Assembly: GCA_001898785.1 (NCBI GenBank)
Contig: MKVE01000036.1
Location: 1 to 35,894, forward strand
Direction of reading: 5' to 3'
Source: Chryseobacterium sp. 36-9
GTDB taxonomy: Bacteria > Bacteroidota > Bacteroidia > Flavobacteriales > Weeksellaceae
Length of the DNA stretch: 35,894 nucleotides
The notes under the pieces were generated by a model. The model did no database searches. It saw only the letters and a program-made list of their open reading frames with translations, and had not been told where the DNA came from. Positions 1 through 8,374 of this stretch are shown piece by piece. The translations under genes and the position numbers were made by a program. Each line of letters opens with the position of its first letter. Position 1 is the first letter of the stretch.

Positions 1-444
1 TCCGTAATCTTTTGTTCTTGGTTTTGCAGCGGTTCTTTCAGCAACTTCTTTCTGGAACATTCCGCTCATTTCCGGAATCAAAGTGTAATTATCAATGATT
101 TTAAACAAAATCTGAGACGAAATATTATAAGGAAAATTCCCAATCACAGCCAATTCTTCATCAAAAACTTCCGGAATGTTGATTTTCAGAAAGTCGCCTA
201 CAAAATGTTGTTCTTCAAGTTTAGGGTAATGTTTTTTGAGATAGACAATAGATTCCTGGTCGATTTCTGCAACATAGATTTCTGACTCTTTTTCGAGAAG
301 GAACTTTGTAAGAACGCCCATTCCCGGACCAACTTCCAAAACTTTTCTGTAGCCTTCAAAAGACAATGATTCTACAATATTGCGTGCGATATTTTGGTCT
401 GTAAGAAAGTGCTGACCAAGATGTTTTTTTGCTCTAACGTCCAT
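1..444 (-). CDS. rsmA: 16S rRNA (adenine(1518)-N(6)/adenine(1519)-N(6))-dimethyltransferase RsmA, 3' end outside window
   Basis: RsmA (KsgA) dimethylates two adjacent adenines near the 3' end of 16S rRNA during 30S subunit maturation, using S-adenosylmethionine. The visible part is the N-terminal 148 codons, starting at ATG 444-442 and running off the left edge in frame. It shows the family N-terminus (MDVRAKKHLGQHFLTDQNIA), the SAM-binding motif I (VLEVGPGMGVLT), the acidic residue that binds the ribose (YVAEID) and the catalytic motif IV as NFPYNIS, where most homologues have NLPYNIS. About 110 C-terminal residues are missing, judged from the usual family length of about 260. The start is preceded by a TAnnTTTG box only four bases upstream, so the transcript may be leaderless. 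The call is firm. Confidence 0.95.
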   Translation of the reverse strand, partial: MDVRAKKHLGQHFLTDQNIARNIVESLSFEGYRKVLEVGPGMGVLTKFLLEKESEIYVAEIDQESIVYLKKHYPKLEEQHFVGDFLKINIPEVFDEELAVIGNFPYNISSQILFKIIDNYTLIPEMSGMFQKEVAERTAAKPRTKDYG

Positions 445-448
445 TCTG

Positions 449-456
449 CAAAGATA
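449..456 (-). promoter_or_regulatory. Candidate -7 box of rsmA promoter
   Basis: On the minus strand this reads TATCTTTG, a full match to the Bacteroidota -7 consensus TAnnTTTG. It ends four bases before the rsmA ATG. No convincing upstream TTG was seen at the usual 17-23 base spacing, so the call rests on the box and its position. Confidence 0.5.
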
Positions 457-469
457 GAATTATATTTAA

Positions 470-575
470 CGCAAAGTCGCAAGAACGTTTTATATTCTAA
501 CAACAAAAAAAGTCGCCAAGTTTTCTTTTGCGACTTTTTAGAGTTATTATTTTCTAGAACGTTTACGTCTTTGCG
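470..575. repeat. Long imperfect palindrome with a terminator-like core
   Basis: The intergenic space between rsmA and the lactonase gene is an imperfect inverted repeat of about 105 bp. The outer arms begin cgcaaagtcgcaagaacgtt (470-489) and, read in reverse complement from 575, cgcaaagacgtaaacgtt. The core is a perfect 10-bp stem (507-516 with 530-539; aaaaagtcgc / gcgacttttt) with a 13-base loop and flanking A and T tracts, so it can end transcription in both directions. The leftward lactonase cluster reads into it. The size and the outer arms exceed what a simple terminator needs, which suggests a short palindromic interspersed element. Confidence 0.7.
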
Positions 576-586
576 ATTAGATAAAA

Positions 587-1714
587 TCAATACATCTTTG
601 TTTTCACACAAGTCACATTTTTGATTTTCACAGGTTTTCCAACTTTCTTCAACATTCCGGTTTCCAAGTTTCTTTTGAAAACTGTTACATCTTGCGAAAT
701 AACGTTGGTTACAATTATGAATTTCCCAGTTTCATCGATTGCAAAAGTTCTGGGATGTTTTCCGCCGGTTTTTTGGTAACCTATAGATTCTAATTTTCCG
801 TCATTCACAACTTTGAAAATCGCAATATTGTTTTCCTTTCCTCTGTTGGTCGCATATAGAAACTTTCCGTCTGGCGAGATATGAACATCAGAGCTTTCAA
901 AACCTTCCTTTATTTTGTCAGGATGAGTAGCTATTCTTTGGATTTCTTTCAGTTTGTTATCAGAAAAACCATAAACCGAAATCATCCCAGCCAATTCCTC
1001 AATAGAATATGCTCGTTTTCCGTCCTTGCTAAAAGTGATATGTCTCGGTCCGCTGCCTGGTTTTGTATTGATGAACGTACTTTTGATATCAATCAAAGGT
1101 TGCTTCTGATTAGCATCAAAAGGATATTGCAAAATTTTATCAGCACCTAAATCTGCAAATAAAACATTTTTATAATCCGGCGAAAACACGACAGAATGCG
1201 TGTGAGCTTTCTCCTGTCTTTTCGCATCAATGTCACTTCCTTCCGTGAATTTGAAATGCTGTGCTATAGAATCTATTTTACCATTTTCAAGAATTGGAAA
1301 GACAGAAATCGTAGCTTGATTGTATGTTACATTAATGAGCCATTTTCCGCTTTTATCGACATTCACATAAACCGGATTTTCACCGCCGGTTTTTTGTTGA
1401 TTAAGGAAAGTTAATGATTTCTGATCAGGATCAAAAGCAAAAGAACTTACAGTTCCGTAATTCGGTGTTTTGGCATCAGAAGAGGCATAAACGTATTTTC
1501 CGTCAGGCGAAATTGTGATATAACCTGGATTGATGACATCAGAAGAGGAGGCAGCTTTAGTCAGTTTTCCGGTTTCCGTGTTAAGCTCATAAACATAAAC
1601 AGCTTCGGAACCTTTATCCCAATTGTAGGAACCAAAAAATACAAATTCTCTTTGAGAATATAATTGAGTAAAAATTAAGAAACTTAAGAGTAGCGTAATT
1701 TTTTGGATTTTCAT
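587..1714 (-). CDS. Secreted lactonase-family (6-phosphogluconolactonase-like) beta-propeller protein
   Basis: The 375-residue product has a Sec signal peptide (about residues 1-20, ending LYSQ) followed by a seven-bladed propeller of the YbhE/Pgl lactonase family. Repeated blade motifs are visible: SPDGKYVYAS (69-78), then GSGPRHITFSKDG, SPDGKFLYATNRG and HPRTFAIDETGKF. Cytoplasmic YbhE hydrolyses 6-phosphogluconolactone, but the signal peptide here argues for a periplasmic or surface role, so the substrate is unknown. It is the last gene of a leftward cluster, 62 bp after the DUF5686 gene, and is a paralogue of the gene at 4156-5268. It runs into the palindrome at 470-575. The family is certain, the function is not. 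Confidence 0.85.
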   Translation of the reverse strand: MKIQKITLLLSFLIFTQLYSQREFVFFGSYNWDKGSEAVYVYELNTETGKLTKAASSSDVINPGYITISPDGKYVYASSDAKTPNYGTVSSFAFDPDQKSLTFLNQQKTGGENPVYVNVDKSGKWLINVTYNQATISVFPILENGKIDSIAQHFKFTEGSDIDAKRQEKAHTHSVVFSPDYKNVLFADLGADKILQYPFDANQKQPLIDIKSTFINTKPGSGPRHITFSKDGKRAYSIEELAGMISVYGFSDNKLKEIQRIATHPDKIKEGFESSDVHISPDGKFLYATNRGKENNIAIFKVVNDGKLESIGYQKTGGKHPRTFAIDETGKFIIVTNVISQDVTVFKRNLETGMLKKVGKPVKIKNVTCVKTKMY

Positions 1715-1776
1715 TGATGATAAATTATTTGGAAGTAGACTCGATTACAAAAGAAGTTCTGCTAGTCACAAATTTC

Positions 1777-4098
1777 CTAAAAATTCATCTGGAAACCAAA
1801 CTGAATTCCAAATTTTCTAATATCAGACTTAGAATTTGAAGTGGTATGATTCAGATAATTTCCTCTCCAGTTAAAATCGATTCTCAGCAATCGGAAATTG
1901 CCCCAACCAATATTTTCTATCCCGAAACCATATTCGTAATAAGGTTTGTTGGGCGTGCTCAATGCCATATTGCCGGCATTCAAGTTAATCGTTTCCTGTT
2001 TCAGACTTCCGACTCCTGAACGGAAAAACGCAACTTCTCTTAATTTTAGTTTTTTAATCAATGGAATCTGGGATAGTATTTTCCCATTGAAATGATGTTC
2101 CAGAAAAAGAACGGCATAAGAATCGGCTACAAACTCGTAATAGTTCATCAGGGAAAAAACGCCTCTTTGCAATCCATAAGATTGGTTGGCTGGCAAAACA
2201 TTCTGTAAAGGAAGTGGGAGCGCATCAAAGTTTTTACCAACTTCTACATTGGCAAATAATCTTCCCCAGTTTCCTAAAATTACTGGCTGGTAGTAATAAA
2301 ACTGTAACTTATTATAATTAAAATCCGAATTAAAAACGCCGCCAACACCTTTTGTATATTTCAGAATAATAGTCGGGTTGTTTGCGAGTGCTGTCATTTC
2401 GTACCTGTCAACACCATAAGTGGAAAATTTGATTCCGGGTCTGGCAATCAGAGTTGCGGTAAATCTCGTATCATTAAGGTCAGATCTCAGAATTCCGCCT
2501 CTGTAATAACGGATGTCAAAAAGATTAGGATCTGCGGCTTTTATGCTTTGCTGTGTTGCATCCAGTCTTATCTGGAAGTTTTTCCAGGGTTCTATGCTGG
2601 TAAACACATTGGTTTGATTGACAAAACTCAGGGAAGTATTGTCACCGGAATTAACAACCGAAGAAGATGCAAAGGATCTTGTCATGATGCCTTCGTCTGT
2701 TGTCAACTGAACGCCCAATTGTAAAACATCGTTTCTTGTTCCTGCTCCAACGGTAAAACGGTTCGTTTTGTTGAACATATATTTGGCTTCCGCTCCATAT
2801 TTCCACTTTTGATCACGGAATCCGTAAGCGGTATAAGCCTGGATTCTCCACATATCATTTTTGCCGCGGTAAGTTCGGAAGCCTGTCCTTAGTCTGAATC
2901 CTTCAATATCATTATACCCAAATGTCTGAAAAATATTTCCGATTTCTATTCCGCTGTGACCGGCAGGGATATATCCGGAATTAAGAATCTCTATAACTTT
3001 GACGACTTTTTTATACTTCGGATTATCTTCCAGCTCATCATACATTTTATAGATGTTTTGCTCGCTGTTGGTTAAAGCTTCGGTTCTGTTGGCTTGCCAG
3101 TACTCTTCATCTTTGCTCACGGCTTCATCTTCGGGAACAACTATTTTATTGAGAAATTCGTCCGTTATATTTCCTGTGTCGAATTGATAATCGGAATAAT
3201 TGGCGACCCGTTTTGCAATCACGGATTTTGCTTTTTCCTTATCACTAAGAACCAATTGCAAGGTGGTTTCGTTTCTGATCGGGATAAAAGTAGAATCATC
3301 CGGATTATCGAATTCCAAATCTGTAGAAATGTTTTTAACAAAATTGATGTTGATCTTTTTATTGGTTTCCATTTCCACCTTCATCACATTATATTTATCC
3401 ATAGAAATATAAAGTCGCCCTTTGAGAGCTAATGCATCTGGATTTTTAGGTGTAAACCTGATTTCGTAAGATTTAACGGTATTAACTTCAATCGTGTCCG
3501 TAATATTATAATCGAAAACCCCAAAACCATCTGTAGAAACAGGACTTACAAAACCGATATTGAGATAATTGATAGTATTGTTATAGATATTGATGTCCTG
3601 ATACATATTCTGTATCGTTTTGGAAACAATCTGATTATTTTTCAATCCCGAAAGTCTTGTCGCAACCAAATCTTTGCGCTCTTTCTTCGGATCGTTTTTT
3701 CCATAAACTTTAAAGATACTTTCCGTAATAAAAATCGGAAGAACAGCTTTTCCTGCAATCTCGGAGGAATCATTGTATTTGAAAATGATAGAATCCATGC
3801 CTTTGAAGGCACGTTTTTTAGTAAACGCACTATCAATATTATCAAGTCGGAAATCGATTTTCTCGTAAGTTTTGTATTGATAATCTTTGTGGAGCAGAAG
3901 TCCGTTGGATTTTTTCTTTTTCCAGACTTCCTGCATAATAGCATAAGCCGGGTTTTCTTTTTTGTTCTTATATTTTTTGACGCCTTTAATAACGACGTTT
4001 TCGATTTCATTCTCTTTCTCGGTTTGCGAAAACAGCAATCCGGAACAACAAATCAGAAAAAAAGAAAGAATAAATTTATAATCAAGCATCGATTTCAT
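1777..4098 (-). CDS. DUF5686 family outer-membrane protein
   Basis: A 773-residue protein with a signal peptide (hydrophobic stretch about 8-24, ending LLFSQ). It has the DUF5686 family pattern: a short lead-in (NVVIKGVKKYKNKKENPAYA, 34-53), a helical and beta periplasmic-type region to about residue 350, and a C-terminal half rich in alternating beta strands that ends in FGIQFGFQMNF. A terminal aromatic residue is typical of outer-membrane barrels. Many relatives carry a carboxypeptidase-regulatory-like domain of about 90 residues before the NPAY motif; here only about 25 mature residues precede it. The role in Bacteroidota is unknown; surface transport or assembly is a guess. ATG 4098 is used; the in-frame ATG three codons later is equally possible. 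It lies between two lactonase paralogues and probably shares their transcript. Confidence 0.85.
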   Translation of the reverse strand: MKSMLDYKFILSFFLICCSGLLFSQTEKENEIENVVIKGVKKYKNKKENPAYAIMQEVWKKKKSNGLLLHKDYQYKTYEKIDFRLDNIDSAFTKKRAFKGMDSIIFKYNDSSEIAGKAVLPIFITESIFKVYGKNDPKKERKDLVATRLSGLKNNQIVSKTIQNMYQDINIYNNTINYLNIGFVSPVSTDGFGVFDYNITDTIEVNTVKSYEIRFTPKNPDALALKGRLYISMDKYNVMKVEMETNKKININFVKNISTDLEFDNPDDSTFIPIRNETTLQLVLSDKEKAKSVIAKRVANYSDYQFDTGNITDEFLNKIVVPEDEAVSKDEEYWQANRTEALTNSEQNIYKMYDELEDNPKYKKVVKVIEILNSGYIPAGHSGIEIGNIFQTFGYNDIEGFRLRTGFRTYRGKNDMWRIQAYTAYGFRDQKWKYGAEAKYMFNKTNRFTVGAGTRNDVLQLGVQLTTDEGIMTRSFASSSVVNSGDNTSLSFVNQTNVFTSIEPWKNFQIRLDATQQSIKAADPNLFDIRYYRGGILRSDLNDTRFTATLIARPGIKFSTYGVDRYEMTALANNPTIILKYTKGVGGVFNSDFNYNKLQFYYYQPVILGNWGRLFANVEVGKNFDALPLPLQNVLPANQSYGLQRGVFSLMNYYEFVADSYAVLFLEHHFNGKILSQIPLIKKLKLREVAFFRSGVGSLKQETINLNAGNMALSTPNKPYYEYGFGIENIGWGNFRLLRIDFNWRGNYLNHTTSNSKSDIRKFGIQFGFQMNF

Positions 4099-4155
4099 CT
4101 AGCATTAACCTTTTAATAACTATTTTTTATTTTAAATATTGTATCGATGAAAAAT

Positions 4156-5268
4156 TTATTTGCCTTTTTCATAAAAAATAATATTCACCGGTGCGCAAAC
4201 GGGAATGGATTTGTTGGTTGGAGCCAGCTCGCCGGATTCCATGTCTCTGCTGAAAATATTAATCCTGTTCGTATCCTGGTTGGCAATCAAAACCAATTTA
4301 TTATTAGGACTAATGGCGAAATTTCTGGGATTTCTACCGGTAGTTTTGATTTGCTGGATTCTTTTCACTTTGCCGTCTTCGAGGATTTTGAAAGTAGTAA
4401 TATCATCTGCATCATCACGGTTTGTCACATATAGGAATTTTTCATTGTCTGATAAATGAATGTCCGCAGCTCTGAAATTGAATCTAACTTTTCTGGACAA
4501 CAATGTCTCTTCCTGGATTAATTTGATTTTCCCGTCATCAAAACTTAAAACAGACAAGTCGCCACTCAGTTCCTGAACAAGATAGAATAAATTTCCTGAT
4601 TTATTGAACGCAATATGTCTTGGACCGGAACCTTTCTTCGCATCATATTCATCAACTTTTTCAAGAACTTTATCGCCGCTTTTATTGTACTTGAACACAT
4701 ATATCTTGTCCAGTCCCAGATCGTTAGCTAAAACATATCGGCCGTCCGGAGAAAACTGAACCTGATGAATATGTGATTTTTCCTGTCTTTTCGGATTTAC
4801 ACCAACACCTTCGAATTTGATATTCTGGAAAATATCGGATAATTTTCCGTCAGCATAACGTTTAAAAACATTAATGCTTCCACCGGAATAATTCGCAACG
4901 ATAAGATTTTGGTCATCAGAAATCAAGAAACACGGATCTTCACCTTGTGTTTTTCTTTCATCTTTTTTGATAAGCGTTCCGTTAGCTTCGTCAATCGTAA
5001 AAGAAGTGACTGTGCTTTTGTCGCCGTTTTCATTCACAGAAAAAAGGAATTTTTTATCCGGACTCAAATTCACAAAACTAGGATTGATGATATTTTCTGT
5101 GTGATATTTGAGGTTATACTTATAAGTGTTTTCATCAAAATCAAAAACATAAATCCCGCCGCTATTGCACTTCTCACTATTGGTGTAAGTTCCTACAATA
5201 ATGGTATTCTGTGCTGATAAATTGACCATAAAAAATATTGAAAAAATAAAACTGTTCCAGATTTTCAT
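4156..5268 (-). CDS. Secreted lactonase-family beta-propeller protein, paralogue
   Basis: The 370-residue product has a signal peptide (about 1-19, ending NLSAQ) and the same propeller architecture as the product of 587-1714. Motifs appear in the same order: NPSFVNLSPDKKFLFSVNE, then HIHQVQFSPDGRYVLAND, GSGPRHIAFNKSG, LYVTNRDDADD and NPRNFAISPNNKLVLIAN. The two proteins are clearly homologous but well diverged, so the duplication is not recent. It is the first gene of the leftward cluster, 57 bp ahead of the DUF5686 gene. I found no good TAnnTTTG box upstream; the closest, GATTTTTG on the minus strand, has one mismatch. A secreted sugar-lactone hydrolase or a non-enzymatic propeller are both possible. 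Confidence 0.85.
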   Translation of the reverse strand: MKIWNSFIFSIFFMVNLSAQNTIIVGTYTNSEKCNSGGIYVFDFDENTYKYNLKYHTENIINPSFVNLSPDKKFLFSVNENGDKSTVTSFTIDEANGTLIKKDERKTQGEDPCFLISDDQNLIVANYSGGSINVFKRYADGKLSDIFQNIKFEGVGVNPKRQEKSHIHQVQFSPDGRYVLANDLGLDKIYVFKYNKSGDKVLEKVDEYDAKKGSGPRHIAFNKSGNLFYLVQELSGDLSVLSFDDGKIKLIQEETLLSRKVRFNFRAADIHLSDNEKFLYVTNRDDADDITTFKILEDGKVKRIQQIKTTGRNPRNFAISPNNKLVLIANQDTNRINIFSRDMESGELAPTNKSIPVCAPVNIIFYEKGK

Positions 5269-5390
5269 TCTACGAAGGGCTGTTTTTATAGATAATAACT
5301 CAAAAATCGCCCGAATTTATTACAATAAAAATTAAGCCAAATAGCTTTTAAGAGAAATTAACTTTATTTTTCACAGAAAAAGTCAACAGA

Positions 5391-5422
5391 TTTGCTTTAG
5401 TCGAATTGTAAATTTAATTTTG
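5391..5422 (+). promoter_or_regulatory. Promoter of ung
   Basis: TTTG (5391-5394) is followed after 20 bases by TAATTTTG (5415-5422), matching both elements of the Bacteroidota housekeeping promoter. The -7 box ends 15 bases before the ung ATG, so the leader would be only about ten bases long. Confidence 0.6.
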
Positions 5423-5437
5423 TAAAAAATCTGAATA

Positions 5438-6082
5438 ATGACCTGGAAAGAAGTTCTGAAGCCAATTAAAGAAAGTGATTATTTCAAAAATCTTTGGGAA
5501 AAAGTAAAAATTCAATACAATTCGACCAAATGTTTTCCTCCGAAAAATGAGATTTTCCGCGCTTTGGAACTCACGGAATTTGATGATGTGGAAGTGGTGA
5601 TTTTAGGTCAGGACCCTTATCACAATGACGGTCAAGCGAATGGACTTTGCTTTTCTGTTTCAGAAAATGTTACTGCACCGCCTTCTCTCAAAAATATCTT
5701 TATTGAACTGAAAGAAGATATGGGAATCGAGAGAAAAAATAAAGATTTGCAGGATTGGGCAAAGCAAGGTGTTCTCCTTCTCAATGCAACTTTAACAGTA
5801 AAAGCGCACGAACCAAATTCCCACAAAGACCTTGGATGGGAAACGTTTACGGATTATATTATCAAACAAATCTCTGATAAAAAGCAAAATGTGGTTTTTG
5901 TTCTTTGGGGCGCTTTTGCACAAAAAAAAGCCTCGCTAATTGACGAGACTAAACATTTTATCATTCAATCGGCGCATCCTTCACCATTTTCTGTTCATAG
6001 AGGTTTTTTCGGAAGCAAGCCTTTTTCAAAAATCAATAATTACCTTTTAGAAAAAGGAAAAGATCCGATTCTTTGGGGATGA
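5438..6082 (+). CDS. ung: Uracil-DNA glycosylase, family 1
   Basis: Ung removes uracil from DNA as the first step of base excision repair. The 214-residue protein has the family 1 water-activating motif GQDPYH at 57-62 (catalytic Asp59), the uracil-binding region NGLCFSV (68-74), LLLNATLTV (113-121) and the DNA-intercalation motif HPSPFS at 180-185 (catalytic His180). Length is normal for the family. It has its own promoter and converges with the lipoprotein gene at 6083 with no base between the two stop codons. Identification is secure. Confidence 0.97.
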   Translation: MTWKEVLKPIKESDYFKNLWEKVKIQYNSTKCFPPKNEIFRALELTEFDDVEVVILGQDPYHNDGQANGLCFSVSENVTAPPSLKNIFIELKEDMGIERKNKDLQDWAKQGVLLLNATLTVKAHEPNSHKDLGWETFTDYIIKQISDKKQNVVFVLWGAFAQKKASLIDETKHFIIQSAHPSPFSVHRGFFGSKPFSKINNYLLEKGKDPILWG

Positions 6083-6502
6083 TTAATTTTCCCTTTCATA
6101 TTTAAGAGTCACAGTAGGTGCTTCTTCTTTTCCGCCAGGATAAGGCCTTACGTCCTGTAAAGTGAATCTGAATCCGGAATAGCTGAAAGATTTAGTCACC
6201 TGTTTTGGTAAAAAATCTCGTGTTGCAACCTGGATGTCTTTTGTTTCGCTTCCGGAAACAGTTTTCAGATTAACAATGGCGATGCCTTCCCATACGCAGG
6301 TCACATTTGCCGGACAACGGCTGTCTTCCGAGATGTTTTCAAATTCAATAGTGACTTTAGAATTAGGAATTGAAACTTTTTTATTGATTCCCAGTGTAAA
6401 AGTTTTGTTCTCAGAAGCTGGATTCTGGGTTTGAGATTGTGTTTTGCAGTTACTCATTAATAATAAGAGTGGCGCAAACAAAAGTGTTTTGAAATTCATC
6501 AT
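6083..6502 (-). CDS. Small putative lipoprotein of unknown function
   Basis: This 139-residue protein begins with a signal peptide and a lipobox (LLLMSNC), giving a lipidated Cys19. After a Gln/Asn/Ser-rich linker comes a compact domain of about 100 residues with the cysteine pair RCPANVTCVWEG (about 62-73), a pattern I associate with an uncharacterised small lipoprotein family in Bacteroidota. The remainder looks like beta strands (TVTLKYEREN at the end). The start could be either of the two adjacent ATG codons. It follows the DUF456 gene by nine bases and probably shares its transcript. The function is unknown. Confidence 0.75.
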   Translation of the reverse strand: MMNFKTLLFAPLLLLMSNCKTQSQTQNPASENKTFTLGINKKVSIPNSKVTIEFENISEDSRCPANVTCVWEGIAIVNLKTVSGSETKDIQVATRDFLPKQVTKSFSYSGFRFTLQDVRPYPGGKEEAPTVTLKYEREN

Positions 6503-6511
6503 CTTAAAATT

Positions 6512-7000
6512 TTAAAAGAAAATATAATAGCCAACAACCAAAAACATTGCCAGCCCGACCATTAGATTAAATCCTGTTCCGTAAACAAATCCAATAAAAG
6601 CACCTTTCATAGAATTGAAAGCCTTTTTCCGGTCATTCATATCGTGTAATAATTCTCCGACAAAAACACCTAATAACATGCCGATTAAAAATCCTAATGG
6701 GATCGGTATGAAAAATAATCCTAAAATTGTCCCAACAAATGAACCAATGCTTCCGTAACGTGTTCCACCATATTTTTTGTTGGTTTTTGCGGGAATAACA
6801 TAATTCAGAACTGTGGAAACAAGTGTCAGAAAAACAAAAATCCAGACATATAGCATTGGCATATTATTTTCTGTCCCAAATTTGAAAATGAGTAATCCGC
6901 AGATACTCAACAATAATCCGGGCAAAACGGGTAGGAAGGTTCCCAACATTCCCACAAAAAGCAGCACTAGAGCTATTATGTCGATAAAAACAGAATCCAT
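6512..7000 (-). CDS. DUF456 domain-containing membrane protein
   Basis: A 162-residue integral membrane protein with the DUF456 pattern: LLFVGMLGTFLPVLPGLLLS (about 14-33), a second helix around 48-68, a short KTNKKYGGTRYGSIGSF segment, then glycine-rich helices (FVGTILGLFF, GFLIGMLLGVFVGEL) and a C-terminal helix pair. Four to five membrane spans are expected in the inner membrane. The family has no established biochemical role. The gene is upstream of, and likely cotranscribed with, the small lipoprotein gene. Confidence 0.88.
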   Translation of the reverse strand: MDSVFIDIIALVLLFVGMLGTFLPVLPGLLLSICGLLIFKFGTENNMPMLYVWIFVFLTLVSTVLNYVIPAKTNKKYGGTRYGSIGSFVGTILGLFFIPIPLGFLIGMLLGVFVGELLHDMNDRKKAFNSMKGAFIGFVYGTGFNLMVGLAMFLVVGYYIFF

Positions 7001-7062
7001 AGTTTTTAAATTAATTTAAAAATACAACATTCAAAGTAATGCCAAAAGTTTTTTTTTATCCT

Positions 7063-7070
7063 TAAATTTG
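7063..7070 (+). promoter_or_regulatory. Candidate -7 box of the MscS-type channel gene
   Basis: TAAATTTG matches TAnnTTTG fully and ends 16 bases before ATG 7087. An upstream TTG at the right distance is not evident, so confidence is moderate. Confidence 0.45.
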
Positions 7071-7086
7071 AAAAATATTTCCAACA

Positions 7087-8346
7087 ATGAAAAACGAAAT
7101 CAAAGATTATAAAGATTTTCTTCAGCGAATCAGTGATGAAATTCATTTCTTCTGCAAAGATTTCTTTCCTGATGATTTTGTTTTGGCTTGTCAGATTACG
7201 CTCAAGTTTGCACTACTGACCTTACTGGTTTTTGTGGTTTCCTTTATCTTGAAAAATGGAATTAATCTTGTTTTCAGATTCTTTTTTGATAAAGAGAAAT
7301 ATCCTGTAATGAAATCTATCTATCAGGCAAAAGTTACCAATTCTGTGGCTAATATTTTGGCACTGATAATCGGGAAGTTTGCTTTATATTCGATTTTTTA
7401 CAGGCATCCGAAAAGCTTTGACCTTCTTGAAAGGATGATCAATTTTGTGATAGTTCTTGCTATAGCCAATATGGCGTTCCGGTTTATCAAAGTGTTGCAG
7501 AATTATTACCTGATCCAGAGAGATTATTATAAAATCATTGCTATCAATTCCATTTCGCAGACCGTGAGGATTTTCGGAATGTTTATTTTCAGCGTTATTG
7601 CCATTTGTGTTATTTTCAATATCAGCGGCACCACGGTTTTAGGAAGTCTGGGAGCGATTACAGCTGTTATTGTCTTGATATTCCGAGATACGATTTTGGG
7701 CTTTGTAACGGGTATTCACGTAGCGACATCCAAGAATCTGAAAGTGGGAGACTGGGTTGCTATTCCAAAATATTCTATAGAAGGTAATATCGAAGACATC
7801 GACTTGCTGACGACCAAAATCAGAAACTTTGATAAGACCCTTTCCACGATTCCGACTTATGACTTGCTTACGACAGAAATCAAAAATATGCAGGTGATGT
7901 CCGAAACCAATACGAGAAGAATCAAAAAATCCATTGTCTTTAATATCAAATCCTTCAAATTTTTGGATGATGAAGCTTTTGGGAAGTTGTTGAAAATCAA
8001 CCTGATTCACGATTACCTTGTTGATAAGAAAAAAGAGATTGATTCTCAGAAAGGAGCACTTGAAAATTCTGAAGAAATTATCAACGGTCAACAATTGACC
8101 AATATCGGAACTTTCAGAATCTATGCTTTGAATTATCTTAAAAATAACCCGAACATCGATCAGGAAGGAACGATAATGGTGAGACAAATGGAGATCACGC
8201 CACAAGGAATGCCTTTGGAGATCTATTGTTTTGCCAATGATTCTAACTGGGTGAATTTTGAGCAGATTCAGGCAGATATTTTTGATCACCTTTTGGTAGC
8301 TTCTAAGGAATTTGACCTCGAGATAATGCAGGTTAATAAAATTTAA
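7087..8346 (+). CDS. MscS-family mechanosensitive ion channel (YbdG-like)
   Basis: The 419-residue inner-membrane protein has about five membrane helices (near 32-56, 84-106, 112-136, 152-176 and 180-208). These are followed by the MscS signature: a glycine/alanine-rich pore helix (GTTVLGSLGAITAVIVLIFR), then NLKVGDWVAIP, which opens the cytoplasmic beta domain. The insert and long C-terminal domain resemble E. coli YbdG rather than the shorter MscS. Such channels open on membrane tension to release solutes during hypo-osmotic shock. It stands 28 bp ahead of pdxJ with no terminator between them, so it may head a three-gene transcript, although no functional link is evident. Confidence 0.9.
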   Translation: MKNEIKDYKDFLQRISDEIHFFCKDFFPDDFVLACQITLKFALLTLLVFVVSFILKNGINLVFRFFFDKEKYPVMKSIYQAKVTNSVANILALIIGKFALYSIFYRHPKSFDLLERMINFVIVLAIANMAFRFIKVLQNYYLIQRDYYKIIAINSISQTVRIFGMFIFSVIAICVIFNISGTTVLGSLGAITAVIVLIFRDTILGFVTGIHVATSKNLKVGDWVAIPKYSIEGNIEDIDLLTTKIRNFDKTLSTIPTYDLLTTEIKNMQVMSETNTRRIKKSIVFNIKSFKFLDDEAFGKLLKINLIHDYLVDKKKEIDSQKGALENSEEIINGQQLTNIGTFRIYALNYLKNNPNIDQEGTIMVRQMEITPQGMPLEIYCFANDSNWVNFEQIQADIFDHLLVASKEFDLEIMQVNKI

Positions 8347-8374
8347 ATCAATTATCATTTATCAATAATCAATT

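Noticed and set aside
394-624. Plus-strand open frame through the rsmA 5' end and palindrome
   Set aside because: It is antisense to rsmA and runs through the inverted repeat; the protein is low-complexity and resembles no family.
8347-8374. TTATCA-like repeats before pdxJ, similar to AT-rich words between pyrH and frr
   Set aside because: Too short and AT-rich to separate from chance; not called as a repeat family.
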